Assembly (NCBI GenBank): GCA_910580075.1
Contig: CAJTVR010000006.1
Coordinates: 22,747-86,746, forward strand
Direction of reading: 5' to 3'
DNA: 64,000 nucleotides
From: an uncultured Eubacterium sp.
GTDB lineage: Bacteria; Bacillota; Clostridia; Lachnospirales; Lachnospiraceae
Notes under the pieces: model-generated
The model's database searches: none
What the model was told of the DNA's origin: nothing
The model's input: the letters and a program-made list of their open reading frames with translations, nothing else
Part shown: one piece after another, positions 33,946 to 42,356 of the stretch
Position numbering within the stretch: the stretch's first letter is position 1
Layout: each line of letters begins with the position of its first letter
Position numbers and translations under genes: made by a program

Positions 33946-35349
33946 ATGGATATGAATGCTCTGGAAGAAATTCTAAAGGCTGTAGATGATTTTGTCTGGG
34001 GACCAGTGATGCTGGTACTTCTGGTAGGAACGGGAATCTTTCTCACAATCCGCCTGAAGTTCCGCACATGGATGAATCTTCCCTATGCGATCAAAAGCAC
34101 CTTAAGCAAAGAAGCAAGGACAAAAGGCCGCGGCACGGGAGAAGTAACACCGTTTGCAGCTCTGACGACAGCTCTTGCGGCGACCATTGGTACAGGAAAT
34201 ATCGTAGGCGTTGCAACAGCAATGGTATCCGGCGGGCCGGGAGCGCTTGTGTGGATGTGGTTATCAGCCTGTTTCGGCCTTACGTCAAAGTTCAGCGAAT
34301 GTATGCTGGCAATTAAGTACCGTGAAGTAAACGAGCGCGGCGAGATGTCCGGCGGGCCGATGTATACGATGAGAAAAGCCTTTAAGAACAAGACTATGGG
34401 AGCAGTCTTAGGCTGGCTGTTTGCACTGTTTACAATCATCGCTTCGTTTGGAATCGGAAATCTGACACAGGCGAATTCTATCTCTGAAGCCATGTTTGCG
34501 ACGTTCCAGGTACCTGTATGGGTGACAGGAATAATTGTTACTGTACTGGCTCTGTGTATTATCGTAGGCGGCATTAAATCGATTTCAAAGGTATCTTCAG
34601 TCGTTGTGCCATGTATGGCTGTATTTTATATGATTGGCGGTATCATCGTTATTTTTGGAAATATTCAAAATGTCCCGTCAGGTATTGCAGAAATATTCAA
34701 AATGGCGTTTTCTGTAAAAGCAGTTACAGGCGGCGTAGGAGGAACCATTGTAGCATCTATGATGAGCGGCATGCGGTTTGGTATCGCCAGGGGCGTATTT
34801 TCCAATGAAGCCGGCATGGGGTCGGCTGCCATTACAGCAGCCTGTGCAGCTACAGATCATCCGGCGCGCCAGGCTTACATAAACATGACAGGCACATTCT
34901 GGGATACGATCGTAGTGTGTACGATTACCGGCTTATGCATCGCTTCATCCGGTGTGCTCGGCATGACAGATGCCCAGGGTAAGTTAATAGAAGGATCTGC
35001 ACTTACAATTGAAGCCTTTAAAACCGTTCTTGGTTCAGCCGGCGGGTGGATGGTTACAGTCGGCATTGCGCTGTTTGCATTTTCCACGATTTTAGGATGG
35101 GAATATCACGGGGAAAAAGCACTGGAGTATTTAGCGGGCACACATAAATATAATATGGTTTACCGTATGATATTTTCAGCTGTTGCATTTATCGGAGCTA
35201 CAACCACACTGTCGATTGCATGGAAATTTTCAGATATAGCAAATGCATTAATGGCTGTCCCGAACTTAATCTGCCTTCTTGCATTAAGCGGCGAACTTGC
35301 AAAAGACGTGGAAGCATTTCAGGAAGTGCTGAAACGTGAACGCGGCTGA
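33946..35349 (+). CDS. Sodium:alanine/glycine symporter (AGCS family)
   Basis: A 467-residue integral membrane protein with about eleven helices. It contains the AGCS signatures FAALTTALAATIGTGNIVGVATAM (about residues 65-88), GGPGALVWMWLSACFG, EMSGGPMYTMRKAF and RGVFSNEAGMGSAAI. It imports alanine or glycine with sodium. ATG 33946 follows AGAAGGGAGAC. It is a single gene with its own promoter at 33753-33780 and a hairpin in the leader. The exact substrate is not readable; a glycine transporter is possible. Confidence 0.92.
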   Translation: MDMNALEEILKAVDDFVWGPVMLVLLVGTGIFLTIRLKFRTWMNLPYAIKSTLSKEARTKGRGTGEVTPFAALTTALAATIGTGNIVGVATAMVSGGPGALVWMWLSACFGLTSKFSECMLAIKYREVNERGEMSGGPMYTMRKAFKNKTMGAVLGWLFALFTIIASFGIGNLTQANSISEAMFATFQVPVWVTGIIVTVLALCIIVGGIKSISKVSSVVVPCMAVFYMIGGIIVIFGNIQNVPSGIAEIFKMAFSVKAVTGGVGGTIVASMMSGMRFGIARGVFSNEAGMGSAAITAACAATDHPARQAYINMTGTFWDTIVVCTITGLCIASSGVLGMTDAQGKLIEGSALTIEAFKTVLGSAGGWMVTVGIALFAFSTILGWEYHGEKALEYLAGTHKYNMVYRMIFSAVAFIGATTTLSIAWKFSDIANALMAVPNLICLLALSGELAKDVEAFQEVLKRERG

Positions 35350-35668
35350 GGAAAGATGTTTTCAGAAAAAGACCGGGATGTGCAGAAAAATTCAAAAAGC
35401 TGCAGCTAAAACCCTGTATCAATTGAAAGAAAATGGCAGTAAAATTATTTGTGAAGTTTCAGAAAAAGAATGCAGAAAAGGCCTTGAAACACAGGATTTT
35501 TGTGGAAAATAGATTTTGCAAAATGCATAAAATTCACAAATGTTTGGCAGGGCATTCGTATGTTTTTAACAGAAATGAAAAAAACACTTGCAAATGCCCG
35601 ATTTTTAGACTATATTATGAAGTGAACCTATGTATTCTAAACGATTTCTAAGGGAAGTGGAAGGGAAC
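35350..35668. other. Intergenic region before the HPr-like gene
   Basis: 319 bases. No hairpin plus T-run was found for the symporter gene. The only clear signal is the promoter at 35588-35616. Frames such as that at 35433 have no ribosome binding site. Confidence 0.45.
35588..35616 (+). promoter_or_regulatory. Promoter of the HPr-like gene
   Basis: TTGCAA (35588-35593), 17-bp spacer, TATATT (35611-35616). The predicted start near 35623 leaves a leader of about 45 bases before ATG 35669. Confidence 0.6.
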
Positions 35669-35923
35669 ATGAGTAATAAGCAAATTATAGTTTCAAACGT
35701 AACGAAGGGTCATGAAAATCCGATTGCAGAGCTTGTCCAGGTGGCATGCCAGTTTGACAGCAACATTACATTCGAAAATGAAAACCGTAAAATTAATGCA
35801 AAGAGCATTATGGGAATCATGGCATTTAATCCGTCAAAAGGAATGAGCGTAAACATTATTACTGAAGGGGACGACGAAAAAGAAGCTCTGTTAGCAATGG
35901 AAAAGTTTTTAGTGTGTGAGTAG
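35669..35923 (+). CDS. HPr-like phosphocarrier protein with altered active site
   Basis: An 84-residue protein collinear with HPr. His15 (in TKGHENP), Pro18 and Ser46 (in NAKSIMGIM) fall at the exact standard positions, but Arg17 is replaced by Asn and the usual LHARPA box reads GHENPI. In HPr, His15 receives phosphate from enzyme I and Arg17 stabilises it; Ser46 is the HPr kinase target. It may be a regulatory HPr paralogue (Crh-like in concept, but with His kept) rather than a PTS carrier. ATG 35669 is preceded by GGAAGGGAAC; the frame is open further up to 35630 but without conservation. A DUF6465-type gene follows 23 bp later. Confidence 0.8.
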   Translation: MSNKQIIVSNVTKGHENPIAELVQVACQFDSNITFENENRKINAKSIMGIMAFNPSKGMSVNIITEGDDEKEALLAMEKFLVCE

Positions 35924-35946
35924 GAGATTGTAGGAGGTTTGAGGAG

Positions 35947-36354
35947 ATGAGCTCAAAAGAAGCGAAAACAGTTGCAGAGGCAGCAGAAAAAGTAGTTGAA
36001 GAAGTTAAGGCAGATGCTAAACCGGCAGCAGTCAAGGCTGTTAAGGAAGAGACAGCAGCAGCTGAGAAAAAAGCTGAAAAGGAAGAGGCAAAAGCAGCTA
36101 AGAAACCTGCTGCAAAGAAAGCGACATCAAAGAAGGCTGATAAACCTGAATTAAAGCCGGAAGTATTTATTGAATTCCAGGGACGTCAGGCAGAGCAGAC
36201 TTCTGTTGTTGATAAAGTAAAAGCAGCGTTTGTAGCCAGCGGACATAGAGCATCATCGATTAAGTCTTTGCAGATATATATGAAGCCAGAAGAATTTAAA
36301 GCTTATTATGTAATAAATGATGGTAAATTTGCTGGTGATGTAGATTTATTTTAA
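35947..36354 (+). CDS. DUF6465-type protein with Lys/Ala-rich tail
   Basis: A 135-residue protein. The first 70 residues are low-complexity Lys/Ala/Glu (histone-like, for example KKPAAKKATSKKADKPE), and the last 65 (PEVFIEFQGRQAEQTSVVDKVKAAF ... KAYYVINDGKFAGDVDLF) form a small conserved domain common in Lachnospiraceae and annotated as DUF6465. Function is unknown; the basic N-terminal part could contact nucleic acid. AGGAGG and GAGGAG precede ATG 35947. It is probably co-transcribed with the HPr-like gene and ends at the terminator at 36379. Confidence 0.8.
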   Translation: MSSKEAKTVAEAAEKVVEEVKADAKPAAVKAVKEETAAAEKKAEKEEAKAAKKPAAKKATSKKADKPELKPEVFIEFQGRQAEQTSVVDKVKAAFVASGHRASSIKSLQIYMKPEEFKAYYVINDGKFAGDVDLF

Positions 36355-36378
36355 ATCCTGAATTGGAAATGAAAATCA

Positions 36379-36420
36379 AAGCATCCGCATACCTGAGGGG
36401 AGGTATGCAGATGCTTTTTT
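36379..36420 (+). terminator. Intrinsic terminator of the HPr-like/DUF6465 operon
   Basis: AAGCATCCGCATACCT and AGGTATGCAGATGCTT form a stem of about 15 bp with one C-A mismatch and a short GAGGGG loop, followed by TTTTTTA. It lies 25 bp after the stop codon. Confidence 0.9.
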
Positions 36421-36578
36421 ATAACATGATACAGCAGTCTGCAAAAATACCATTCAGAAACTCAGATCAGATACATAGCAGCATAGATTCTAATATGCCA
36501 CTGCACAGTTCATCTGTCAGAGAAACCAGGAGCAAAACTATTCAGCTGACAAATCCAGAACGAAACCTATCCATCCTG

Positions 36579-36743
36579 CGATTCAAAATAAAACTGTATC
36601 CTCAAAGAAACTGCAAAAGCCTGTACAGGGAAACAAAAAACTGCCAGAAAACCTCCGTCAAAAGCAGCGATTCAAAATAAAACTGTATCCTCAAAGAAAC
36701 GCCAAAAACCCGTTCAGGGGAACAAAAAATCTGCCCAAAAACC
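36579..36743. repeat. Two tandem copies of a ~75-bp direct repeat (89-bp period)
   Basis: Copy 1 (36579-36653) and copy 2 (36668-36743) both begin CGATTCAAAATAAAACTGTA and end with AAACC after an ACAAAAAA stretch. They differ at a few bases and by one insertion. They lie between a terminator and the convergent prs gene and have no coding potential that I trust. Confidence 0.8.
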
Positions 36744-36745
36744 AG

Positions 36746-36786
36746 CTGGAAACAGGCTGCAGCACTTGCCGGCAGCCTGTTTCCAG
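36746..36786 (-). terminator. Strong hairpin downstream of prs; possible minus-strand terminator
   Basis: CTGGAAACAGGCTGC (36746-36760) and its exact complement (36772-36786) form a perfect 15-bp stem with an 11-base loop. Read on the minus strand it is followed by CTGGTTTTTG, so it could end the dnaD-dnaC-prs transcript. On the plus strand there is no T-run. Confidence 0.55.
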
Positions 36787-36895
36787 CGTCCGAGAGGCCA
36801 GTCCTCTGCACCTGCCCGCCCTTTCCTGGCGTCCGAGAGGCCAGCCTTCTGTGCCAGCCGCTCCTTCCAGCATCGCATTTAGGAAGCCAGCCCCT
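36786..36895. repeat. Degenerate ~43-bp tandem repeats
   Basis: GCGTCCGAGAGGCCAG occurs at 36786-36801 and again at 36829-36844, with similar flanking CCTTTCC/CTTCC segments. A third, decayed unit (GCATCGCATTTAGGAAGCCAG) starts near 36870. No gene is seen. Confidence 0.6.
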
Positions 36896-36935
36896 TATCC
36901 TTGCGCCATCCGTTTCCGCATTTCACTCGTTTCCT

Positions 36936-38126
36936 TTACTTTTCCTCCGAAAGCTCTCCGTTTCTATACCGCGTTACAATCTTCTTAATCCTCTCATAAG
37001 GATTCAGCAGGTCGCTGATTGAGGTATCATGGTTCAGCGTATCCACAATATATGCAATATACTTGCTCATGTCACAGCTGATATAATACGGTTTGCTCAG
37101 CAGTTCCGGTGTCTGGTAAATCAGGTTTGTAGTAATGACACGGTAAATAATTCCGTCCTCAACTGCCTTATCAATTTTCTCCAGCCCGTTCGTAAACAGC
37201 CCGAAAGTAGACATTACAAAAATACGTTTCGCCTTACGCTTTTTCAGCTCGGTTGCAACGTCAATCATACTGTCGCCGGAAGAAATCATATCGTCGATTA
37301 CCATAACATCCTTGCCTTCCACAGAAGCGCCGAGAAATTCGTGTGCAATAATCGGATTGCGTCCGTTTACAATACGGCTGTAGTCGCGGCGTTTATAAAA
37401 CATACCGATATTAATGCCCAGAATACTTGCCAGATATACGGCACGGCTTGTAGCGCCCTCGTCCGGGCTGATCATCATCATGTGGTCAGAATCAAATTTC
37501 AGGTCAGGCACATGCGTACAGAGTCCTTTGATAAACTGGTAAGCAGGCTGGATTGTCTCAAAGCCGGCGAGAGGAATAGCATTCTGTACACGCGGGTCGT
37601 GGGCATCAAAAGTAATAATATTTTCCACGCCCATATTTGTCAGCTCCTGCAGCATCATAGCACAGTCCATGGATTCACGTCCGTTTCGTCTGTGCTGGCG
37701 TCCTTCGTATAAGAATGTCATAATCACCGTAATCCGGCGGGCTTTGCCGCCTGCAGCCGCAATAATCCGTTTTAAGTCTGCATAATGGTCATCCGGGGAT
37801 TTGTGGTTTGGCTGGCCGCATACAGTATACGTTTCATGGTAATTAGTAACGTCTGTCATAATAAAGAGATCATAACCCCGTATCGAGTCTTTAATAATCC
37901 CTTTGGCTTCGCCGGTGCCAAAGCGCGGAGCGCCAGCATTGACAATGTAAGTGTCACGTTCAAAACCTTTAAAAGCGATTGTCGTTTTGTGGTCGGACTG
38001 ATGTTCATGGCGCCATTGAACAAGATATTTGTCAACTTTTTCTCCCAGTGCTGAGCAGTTTGACATCGGAATCAGGCCGAGTACTCCTACCGGAATACTT
38101 TCAATGGTATTTTCGTCATAATGCAT
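36936..38126 (-). CDS. prs: Ribose-phosphate pyrophosphokinase (long clostridial type)
   Basis: A 396-residue PRPP synthetase, longer than the usual 315-residue enzyme. The PRPP-binding loop DVMVIDDMISSGDSM is at about residues 275-290. ARRITVIMTFLYEGRQHRR and NIITFDAHDPRVQNAI correspond to the flexible catalytic loop and ATP/metal-binding regions (FDAHDP replaces the usual DLHA-type motif). It makes PRPP from ribose 5-phosphate and ATP. GGAGGA precedes the start. It lies 15 bp downstream of the dnaC-like gene and is probably in the same operon as dnaD. Confidence 0.9.
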   Translation of the reverse strand: MHYDENTIESIPVGVLGLIPMSNCSALGEKVDKYLVQWRHEHQSDHKTTIAFKGFERDTYIVNAGAPRFGTGEAKGIIKDSIRGYDLFIMTDVTNYHETYTVCGQPNHKSPDDHYADLKRIIAAAGGKARRITVIMTFLYEGRQHRRNGRESMDCAMMLQELTNMGVENIITFDAHDPRVQNAIPLAGFETIQPAYQFIKGLCTHVPDLKFDSDHMMMISPDEGATSRAVYLASILGINIGMFYKRRDYSRIVNGRNPIIAHEFLGASVEGKDVMVIDDMISSGDSMIDVATELKKRKAKRIFVMSTFGLFTNGLEKIDKAVEDGIIYRVITTNLIYQTPELLSKPYYISCDMSKYIAYIVDTLNHDTSISDLLNPYERIKKIVTRYRNGELSEEK

Positions 38127-38141
38127 AATGGAATCCTCCGT

Positions 38142-39125
38142 TTAATTTAATTTTCGCTTTTGGAGCCGGATATCGTCACCAAAAAGTTTTATCATGGTAT
38201 AACTGCTCACAATCCGGGAGAAAATCCGCTCAGAATAAATCCCATGGAGCTGGTCTATGCCTAAATTCGTGGATATGATAGTCGACTTCTTCCGAAGTAT
38301 CCGTTCGTTTAAACATAAAAAGAGCTGTGAAATAGTAAAGGTATTTGCCATTTCCGTTCCCAGATCGTCAATGATAAGAAGGTCACACTCAAAGATATGC
38401 TGCATGGAAGCAGCTGCCTGTGAGTCTTTCTGAAACTTGTTTTTTTCCAGTATATCAAACAGTCCGAAAGCGGTAAAATAAATGACAGAATGTCCTGTAT
38501 CCAGTAATTCCCTGGCAATACAGTTGGATAAAAAAGTTTTGCCCGTGCCGGTGTCTCCGTACAAAAATAAATTGCCGGATTCTGTATCAAACTGCTTAAT
38601 AAAAGAAAGCGCTTCCTGAACGGCTTTATGCGCAGTCTCTCTGGAAGTCAGTCCGGTAGACTCGTTTCGTTTTGTCTCTGAATAATATTCGAAAGAATAA
38701 TGGGAAAAATTCTCTTCCTGTAAAATATTCCGGATATTAGACTGTGTGTATACAAGGTCAATGGCAGCCTGTTCAAAGCAGTGGCAGCGTTTTGCACCGA
38801 TATAGCCGGTATCCCTGCAGTCCGCACAGATATACGGTGGCTCTAAATAGTGTTCATCTACTCCGGCTTTTTTCAGAATTTCATGCCGTTCCCTGCGGTA
38901 ACAGTCCAGCTCCTTTTTCAGGCTGCACAGGGCTGTTTCGCTGCCTTCGAGCAGCTGCTTTGCATGACGTACGCTGGCAGATGCAGTCAGCGCTTCCAAT
39001 TCCTTAAGGCGCGGATATTTCTGATAAATCCGTCCTTTGCGCTCCTGTAAGATATGCTGGCTGCGCAGCTGTTTTGCATCATACTGGCGCTGTATTTCGT
39101 CATATTGCGAGTTTGTTAAAGACAT
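38142..39125 (-). CDS. DnaC/DnaI-type replicative helicase loader
   Basis: A 327-residue AAA+ protein. The N-terminal part contains a helical region and a Cys cluster (YICADCRDTGYIGAKRCHCFEQ, roughly residues 97-118) that may bind zinc, as in DnaI. The ATPase part has Walker A YGDTGTGKTFLSNCI (about 188), Walker B DLLIIDDLGTE (about 250) and a sensor region IISTNL. It loads the replicative helicase on DNA. It follows dnaD with a 12-bp gap, matching the common dnaD-dnaC/dnaI pairing in clostridia. Confidence 0.9.
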   Translation of the reverse strand: MSLTNSQYDEIQRQYDAKQLRSQHILQERKGRIYQKYPRLKELEALTASASVRHAKQLLEGSETALCSLKKELDCYRRERHEILKKAGVDEHYLEPPYICADCRDTGYIGAKRCHCFEQAAIDLVYTQSNIRNILQEENFSHYSFEYYSETKRNESTGLTSRETAHKAVQEALSFIKQFDTESGNLFLYGDTGTGKTFLSNCIARELLDTGHSVIYFTAFGLFDILEKNKFQKDSQAAASMQHIFECDLLIIDDLGTEMANTFTISQLFLCLNERILRKKSTIISTNLGIDQLHGIYSERIFSRIVSSYTMIKLFGDDIRLQKRKLN

Positions 39126-39137
39126 ATCGCTTCTCCG

Positions 39138-40214
39138 TTATCTGGCATGCGACAGCAGTTCGCGTTCCAGCTCATCATAATTATAGGTCCGCTGGGTAAA
39201 GTTTGAAAAGCTGCCTGACAGGGTTCCTTTTGCAGTGCGTACAGCAGCCGTTTTGGCAGAAGCGTATTTCTTTGCCTTTGCCTCCTGATACTGTGCGTCT
39301 AACAGGCGGATATCATTTAACGTATGGGCATTCTGCTGTTTCCAGCTTTCCAGAATCGTATCTGCATATTCAAAACTGATCTGATGAATGCTCAGAATCG
39401 TTTTCTGGCATGCCAGGGCAATAATTTCATCTGAAAATCCAAAGCTGTCAGACCATTTTTTAACAAAATCGATTTCTGCTCCAGCAAGGCTCCGGTTTGA
39501 GATACCGAACGCTTTTTGTACTGCATGGACGGTGCTGTTATAAGTTCCGGAAGCCTGTTTTGCGGCAGCCAGCGTATGGACTCCTGCGTTAGCCCAGGAC
39601 ATGGCGATTTTATCCATGTACCGGATGCTTAAATGATTTTTGGCAACGCACTGTTCGATCAGGTATTCGATTAAGTCCTGCGAAAATCCCAGTTTGTCCA
39701 GCCAGTACAAAATGGTCTGGATTTCTGTATTGTTCAGCGGGTGGCCCAGATAACGCTCTGTAACGAACAGCAGTTCCGCTACGGTTTCATCTTCGCTGAA
39801 CTGCAGCAGCTGCTGCACCGTATACTCTGTGCGTTTCGGCAGCTGGTGCGCAGAAGGCGTGGCAGCAGGGCTTTCTGAAGAAGGTTCACCAGTCTGGGCC
39901 TGTAATGGAGCAGATTCCGTAAAGTCCGACAGGCAGATGCCGGTCAGTTCTTCGCGGCCGTTAAATTCCAGGCGCAGCAGATGCATTTTCTCCCAGTATT
40001 TCAGTGCACGTGTCACGTCTTTTTCCGTATAGTCAAACTTGTCCGCGATATCTGAAATAGAAAATACAGTATCCGGATTGTTCATGCACCGCAGCAGATA
40101 CAGATAGATTTTTACAAATTCTCCGTCTGCATGGGTCATATATTCGTCTATAAACGTATTTGGTACATAGGTGGCAGCCAGTATGCTGTCACGCTTTAGT
40201 AATATGTCAGCCAT
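39138..40214 (-). CDS. dnaD: DnaD-family primosome protein with two DnaD domains
   Basis: A 358-residue protein. The N-terminal winged-helix-like part (FIDEYMTHADGEFVKIYLYLLRCM, FDYTEKDVTRALKYWEKMHLLRLE) is followed by a linker and two DnaB_2/DnaD-type C-terminal domains at about residues 130-220 and 230-310, each ending in a YxxxI-x-x-W motif (YMDKIAMSWANAG, YADTILESWKQQN). DnaD helps DnaA-dependent helicase loading and primosome assembly. It is the first gene of the minus-strand operon, and the region directly upstream carries the DnaA-box-like array. GAGAGGG precedes the start. Confidence 0.88.
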   Translation of the reverse strand: MADILLKRDSILAATYVPNTFIDEYMTHADGEFVKIYLYLLRCMNNPDTVFSISDIADKFDYTEKDVTRALKYWEKMHLLRLEFNGREELTGICLSDFTESAPLQAQTGEPSSESPAATPSAHQLPKRTEYTVQQLLQFSEDETVAELLFVTERYLGHPLNNTEIQTILYWLDKLGFSQDLIEYLIEQCVAKNHLSIRYMDKIAMSWANAGVHTLAAAKQASGTYNSTVHAVQKAFGISNRSLAGAEIDFVKKWSDSFGFSDEIIALACQKTILSIHQISFEYADTILESWKQQNAHTLNDIRLLDAQYQEAKAKKYASAKTAAVRTAKGTLSGSFSNFTQRTYNYDELERELLSHAR

Positions 40215-40407
40215 ATGCAGTCCCTCTCATATACAGTCCCTTTCCCCGTCTCCCGGACACACTGCTTTTGCCTGAGCGGCAAAGCGCCGTAAGACCTGCC
40301 CGGACAATTTTGTTTCTGTCTTACAGCACAGATTATAGCACAGGATTTTCCAATTGAGAAGTCCGTATTTTTCGCATGAAGATGTGTACTGTGCTCTTGC
40401 TGATATC

Positions 40408-40577
40408 TGTGGATAATGTGGATAACGTGGATAAACATGAAGTTAAAATTATATTAATCTCAAAAAATAGCTGGAATCTAATCTTTTGACTTATCCACAT
40501 GTAAGGTGTGTAAAACACAAAAAATCCACATTAAAATATGCAGTTTATGCACAATTTAATGTGGATAATGTGGATAA
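40408..40577. promoter_or_regulatory. Array of DnaA-box-like 9-mers upstream of dnaD
   Basis: Within 170 bp are TGTGGATAA at 40408-40416 and 40417-40425, CGTGGATAA at 40426-40434 (three head-to-tail, no gap), TTATCCACA at 40491-40499 (opposite orientation), TTATGCACA at 40545-40553, and TGTGGATAA at 40560-40568 and 40569-40577 (again head-to-tail). The consensus DnaA box is TTATCCACA, whose complement is TGTGGATAA; the array has five exact matches. An AT-rich stretch lies between the blocks. It sits in the murC-dnaD gap, so it could be a DnaA-controlled promoter or a DnaA-binding (titration/reactivation) locus. Confidence 0.75.
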
Positions 40578-42020
40578 CTAGTGGTTAAGCAGGTTTTCGC
40601 CCACTTTTAATATATCTCCGGCTCCCATAGTTATCAACAAATCGCCGTTCATTATTTTTTTTAATAAAAATTTTTCAATTTCTTCAAAAGCTGGAAAATA
40701 ATAGCATTCTTTCCCCTGCTGTTCAAGTAATCTGAGGATATCACGTGAACTGATGCCCAGGTCGTCGGTTTCTCTTGCGGCATAAATATCAGCCAGAATG
40801 ATAATATCAGCAGCAGCCAGTGATTTCGCAAAATCATCTAAAAATGCCTTTGTCCTTGTATAGGTATGAGGCTGGAAAACACAGATTGTGCGCTTATGCG
40901 GATAATCTGCAGCGGCATTTAAAGTAGCGGTAATTTCCGTCGGGTGGTGCGCATAATCGTCGATAATGACAGCACCGTTTAAAGTACCTTTATACTGAAA
41001 CCGGCGGTCAGTTCCGTGAAATGAATGCAGCCCTTCGGCTATTGCGTCTGCCGGAAGATGCATCTTTACAGCAAGTGCAGCTGCAGCCAGTGCATTGCTG
41101 ATATTATGCCTTCCGGGAACACTTAAACAGACATCGCATATTTTTTCTGTCTGCATTCCGGCAGAAAACAAGGAAGTGTTTCCGCTTTGCTCAGTCTGGA
41201 CGATTTTTGCAAAACGGTGCATGATAGAAAACTGTGCATGGCCGGATTCCTGATATGTGATATTTTCCGGGTAAAAGTTACAGGAAGAATCAAAGCCGTA
41301 TGTAATGACTTCAGGCTTTAGCCCGCTGCATAATTCCTGAATGTTTTCAATTTCACCGTTTACAATGACCGTACCGTCAGCAGCAGTATTTTCTGCAAAC
41401 AGACGGAAAGAATGGCGGATATCATCAATATCTTTGAAAAAATCCAGATGGTCTTCTTCTATATTTAATATAATGCTGAATCTTGGATAAAAATGCAGGA
41501 AACTGTTTGTATATTCACATGCTTCCGTTACAAAATAATCCGAATGTCCGACACGGATATTGCCCTGGATAGACGCAAGGATGCCGCCGACAGAAATCGT
41601 AGGGTCAGATCCGGCAGCCAGCAAAATATGCGTAATCATGGAAGTCGTTGTCGTCTTGCCATGTGTTCCGGCGACCGCGGCAGAAAGTCTGTAATTATCC
41701 ATAATCTGGCCTAACAGTTCGGCGCGGCTTAACATCGGAATTTTTTGCGCCACAGCTTCTTTAAATTCAGGATTATCCTCATGGACAGCTGCCGTATAAA
41801 CGACCAGATCTGTCCCGGGACGGATATTGTCTGCACGCTGTCCGTAGTAAATGACAGCACCGGCCTGTTCCAGTTTTTTTGTAAGTCCGGACTCTTTTGC
41901 ATCGGAGCCGGATATGGTAAAATGCTCCTCTAGTAGGATTTCCGCAAGTCCGCTCATGCTGATACCGCCGATGCCGATGAAATGAACACGGACTGGATGA
42001 TTAAAATTAATATGATACAT
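40578..42020 (-). CDS. murC: UDP-N-acetylmuramate--L-alanine ligase
   Basis: A 480-residue Mur ligase with VHFIGIGGISMSGLAEIL at the N-terminus, the ATP P-loop VAGTHGKTTTTSMI (about residue 110), EDHLDFF and DDYAHHPTEI. This fits MurC, which adds L-Ala to UDP-MurNAc in peptidoglycan synthesis. The start is placed at the ATG ending at 42020, preceded by GAAGGTG on the minus strand; the TTG 18 bases upstream lies within that site. Its last codon abuts the DnaA-box array. Confidence 0.93.
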   Translation of the reverse strand: MYHINFNHPVRVHFIGIGGISMSGLAEILLEEHFTISGSDAKESGLTKKLEQAGAVIYYGQRADNIRPGTDLVVYTAAVHEDNPEFKEAVAQKIPMLSRAELLGQIMDNYRLSAAVAGTHGKTTTTSMITHILLAAGSDPTISVGGILASIQGNIRVGHSDYFVTEACEYTNSFLHFYPRFSIILNIEEDHLDFFKDIDDIRHSFRLFAENTAADGTVIVNGEIENIQELCSGLKPEVITYGFDSSCNFYPENITYQESGHAQFSIMHRFAKIVQTEQSGNTSLFSAGMQTEKICDVCLSVPGRHNISNALAAAALAVKMHLPADAIAEGLHSFHGTDRRFQYKGTLNGAVIIDDYAHHPTEITATLNAAADYPHKRTICVFQPHTYTRTKAFLDDFAKSLAAADIIILADIYAARETDDLGISSRDILRLLEQQGKECYYFPAFEEIEKFLLKKIMNGDLLITMGAGDILKVGENLLNH

Positions 42021-42285
42021 TTGTTCACACCTTCGCAATTTTTATTTTATATTCACAGAAATATGCAGATGAATCCTGAATTATTTTTCTGCGGCTGTGC
42101 CGTGCTTAATGAATCCATTCATACTGACGGGATGTCTGCATTATTACCATGCTCTATTCTTATTATAAACATATCTGTGCATTTTGCAATTTATTTCTTC
42201 TGTTTTCAATAACTCTATAATATGGAAAATGTTGTAAATTTCTACAAAAACGGGCGAAAATAATAGCAGAAAAATGTGAAAATTA

Positions 42286-42315
42286 TTGTACATTTATGTT
42301 TGGATGTGTTATAAT
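42286..42315 (+). promoter_or_regulatory. Promoter of glgCD
   Basis: TTGTAC (42286-42291), 18-bp spacer, perfect TATAAT (42310-42315). Transcription would start near 42322, leaving about 35 bases before ATG 42357. The rest of the 336-bp gap to murC (which is divergent) shows no other clear element. Confidence 0.65.
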
Positions 42316-42356
42316 ACAGTACATATAGACTGATTATTGGACGAGAGGTGAGCAGA

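Noticed and set aside
36363..36680. 105-codon plus-strand frame after the DUF6465-type gene
   Set aside because: It runs through the intrinsic terminator at 36379-36420 and into the direct repeats, has no ribosome binding site, and its composition is not protein-like.
40408..40577. The DnaA-box array as the chromosomal origin oriC
   Set aside because: No dnaA, dnaN, recF, rpmH or gyrase genes are near; the flanking genes are murC and dnaD. A regulatory or titration role is more economical.
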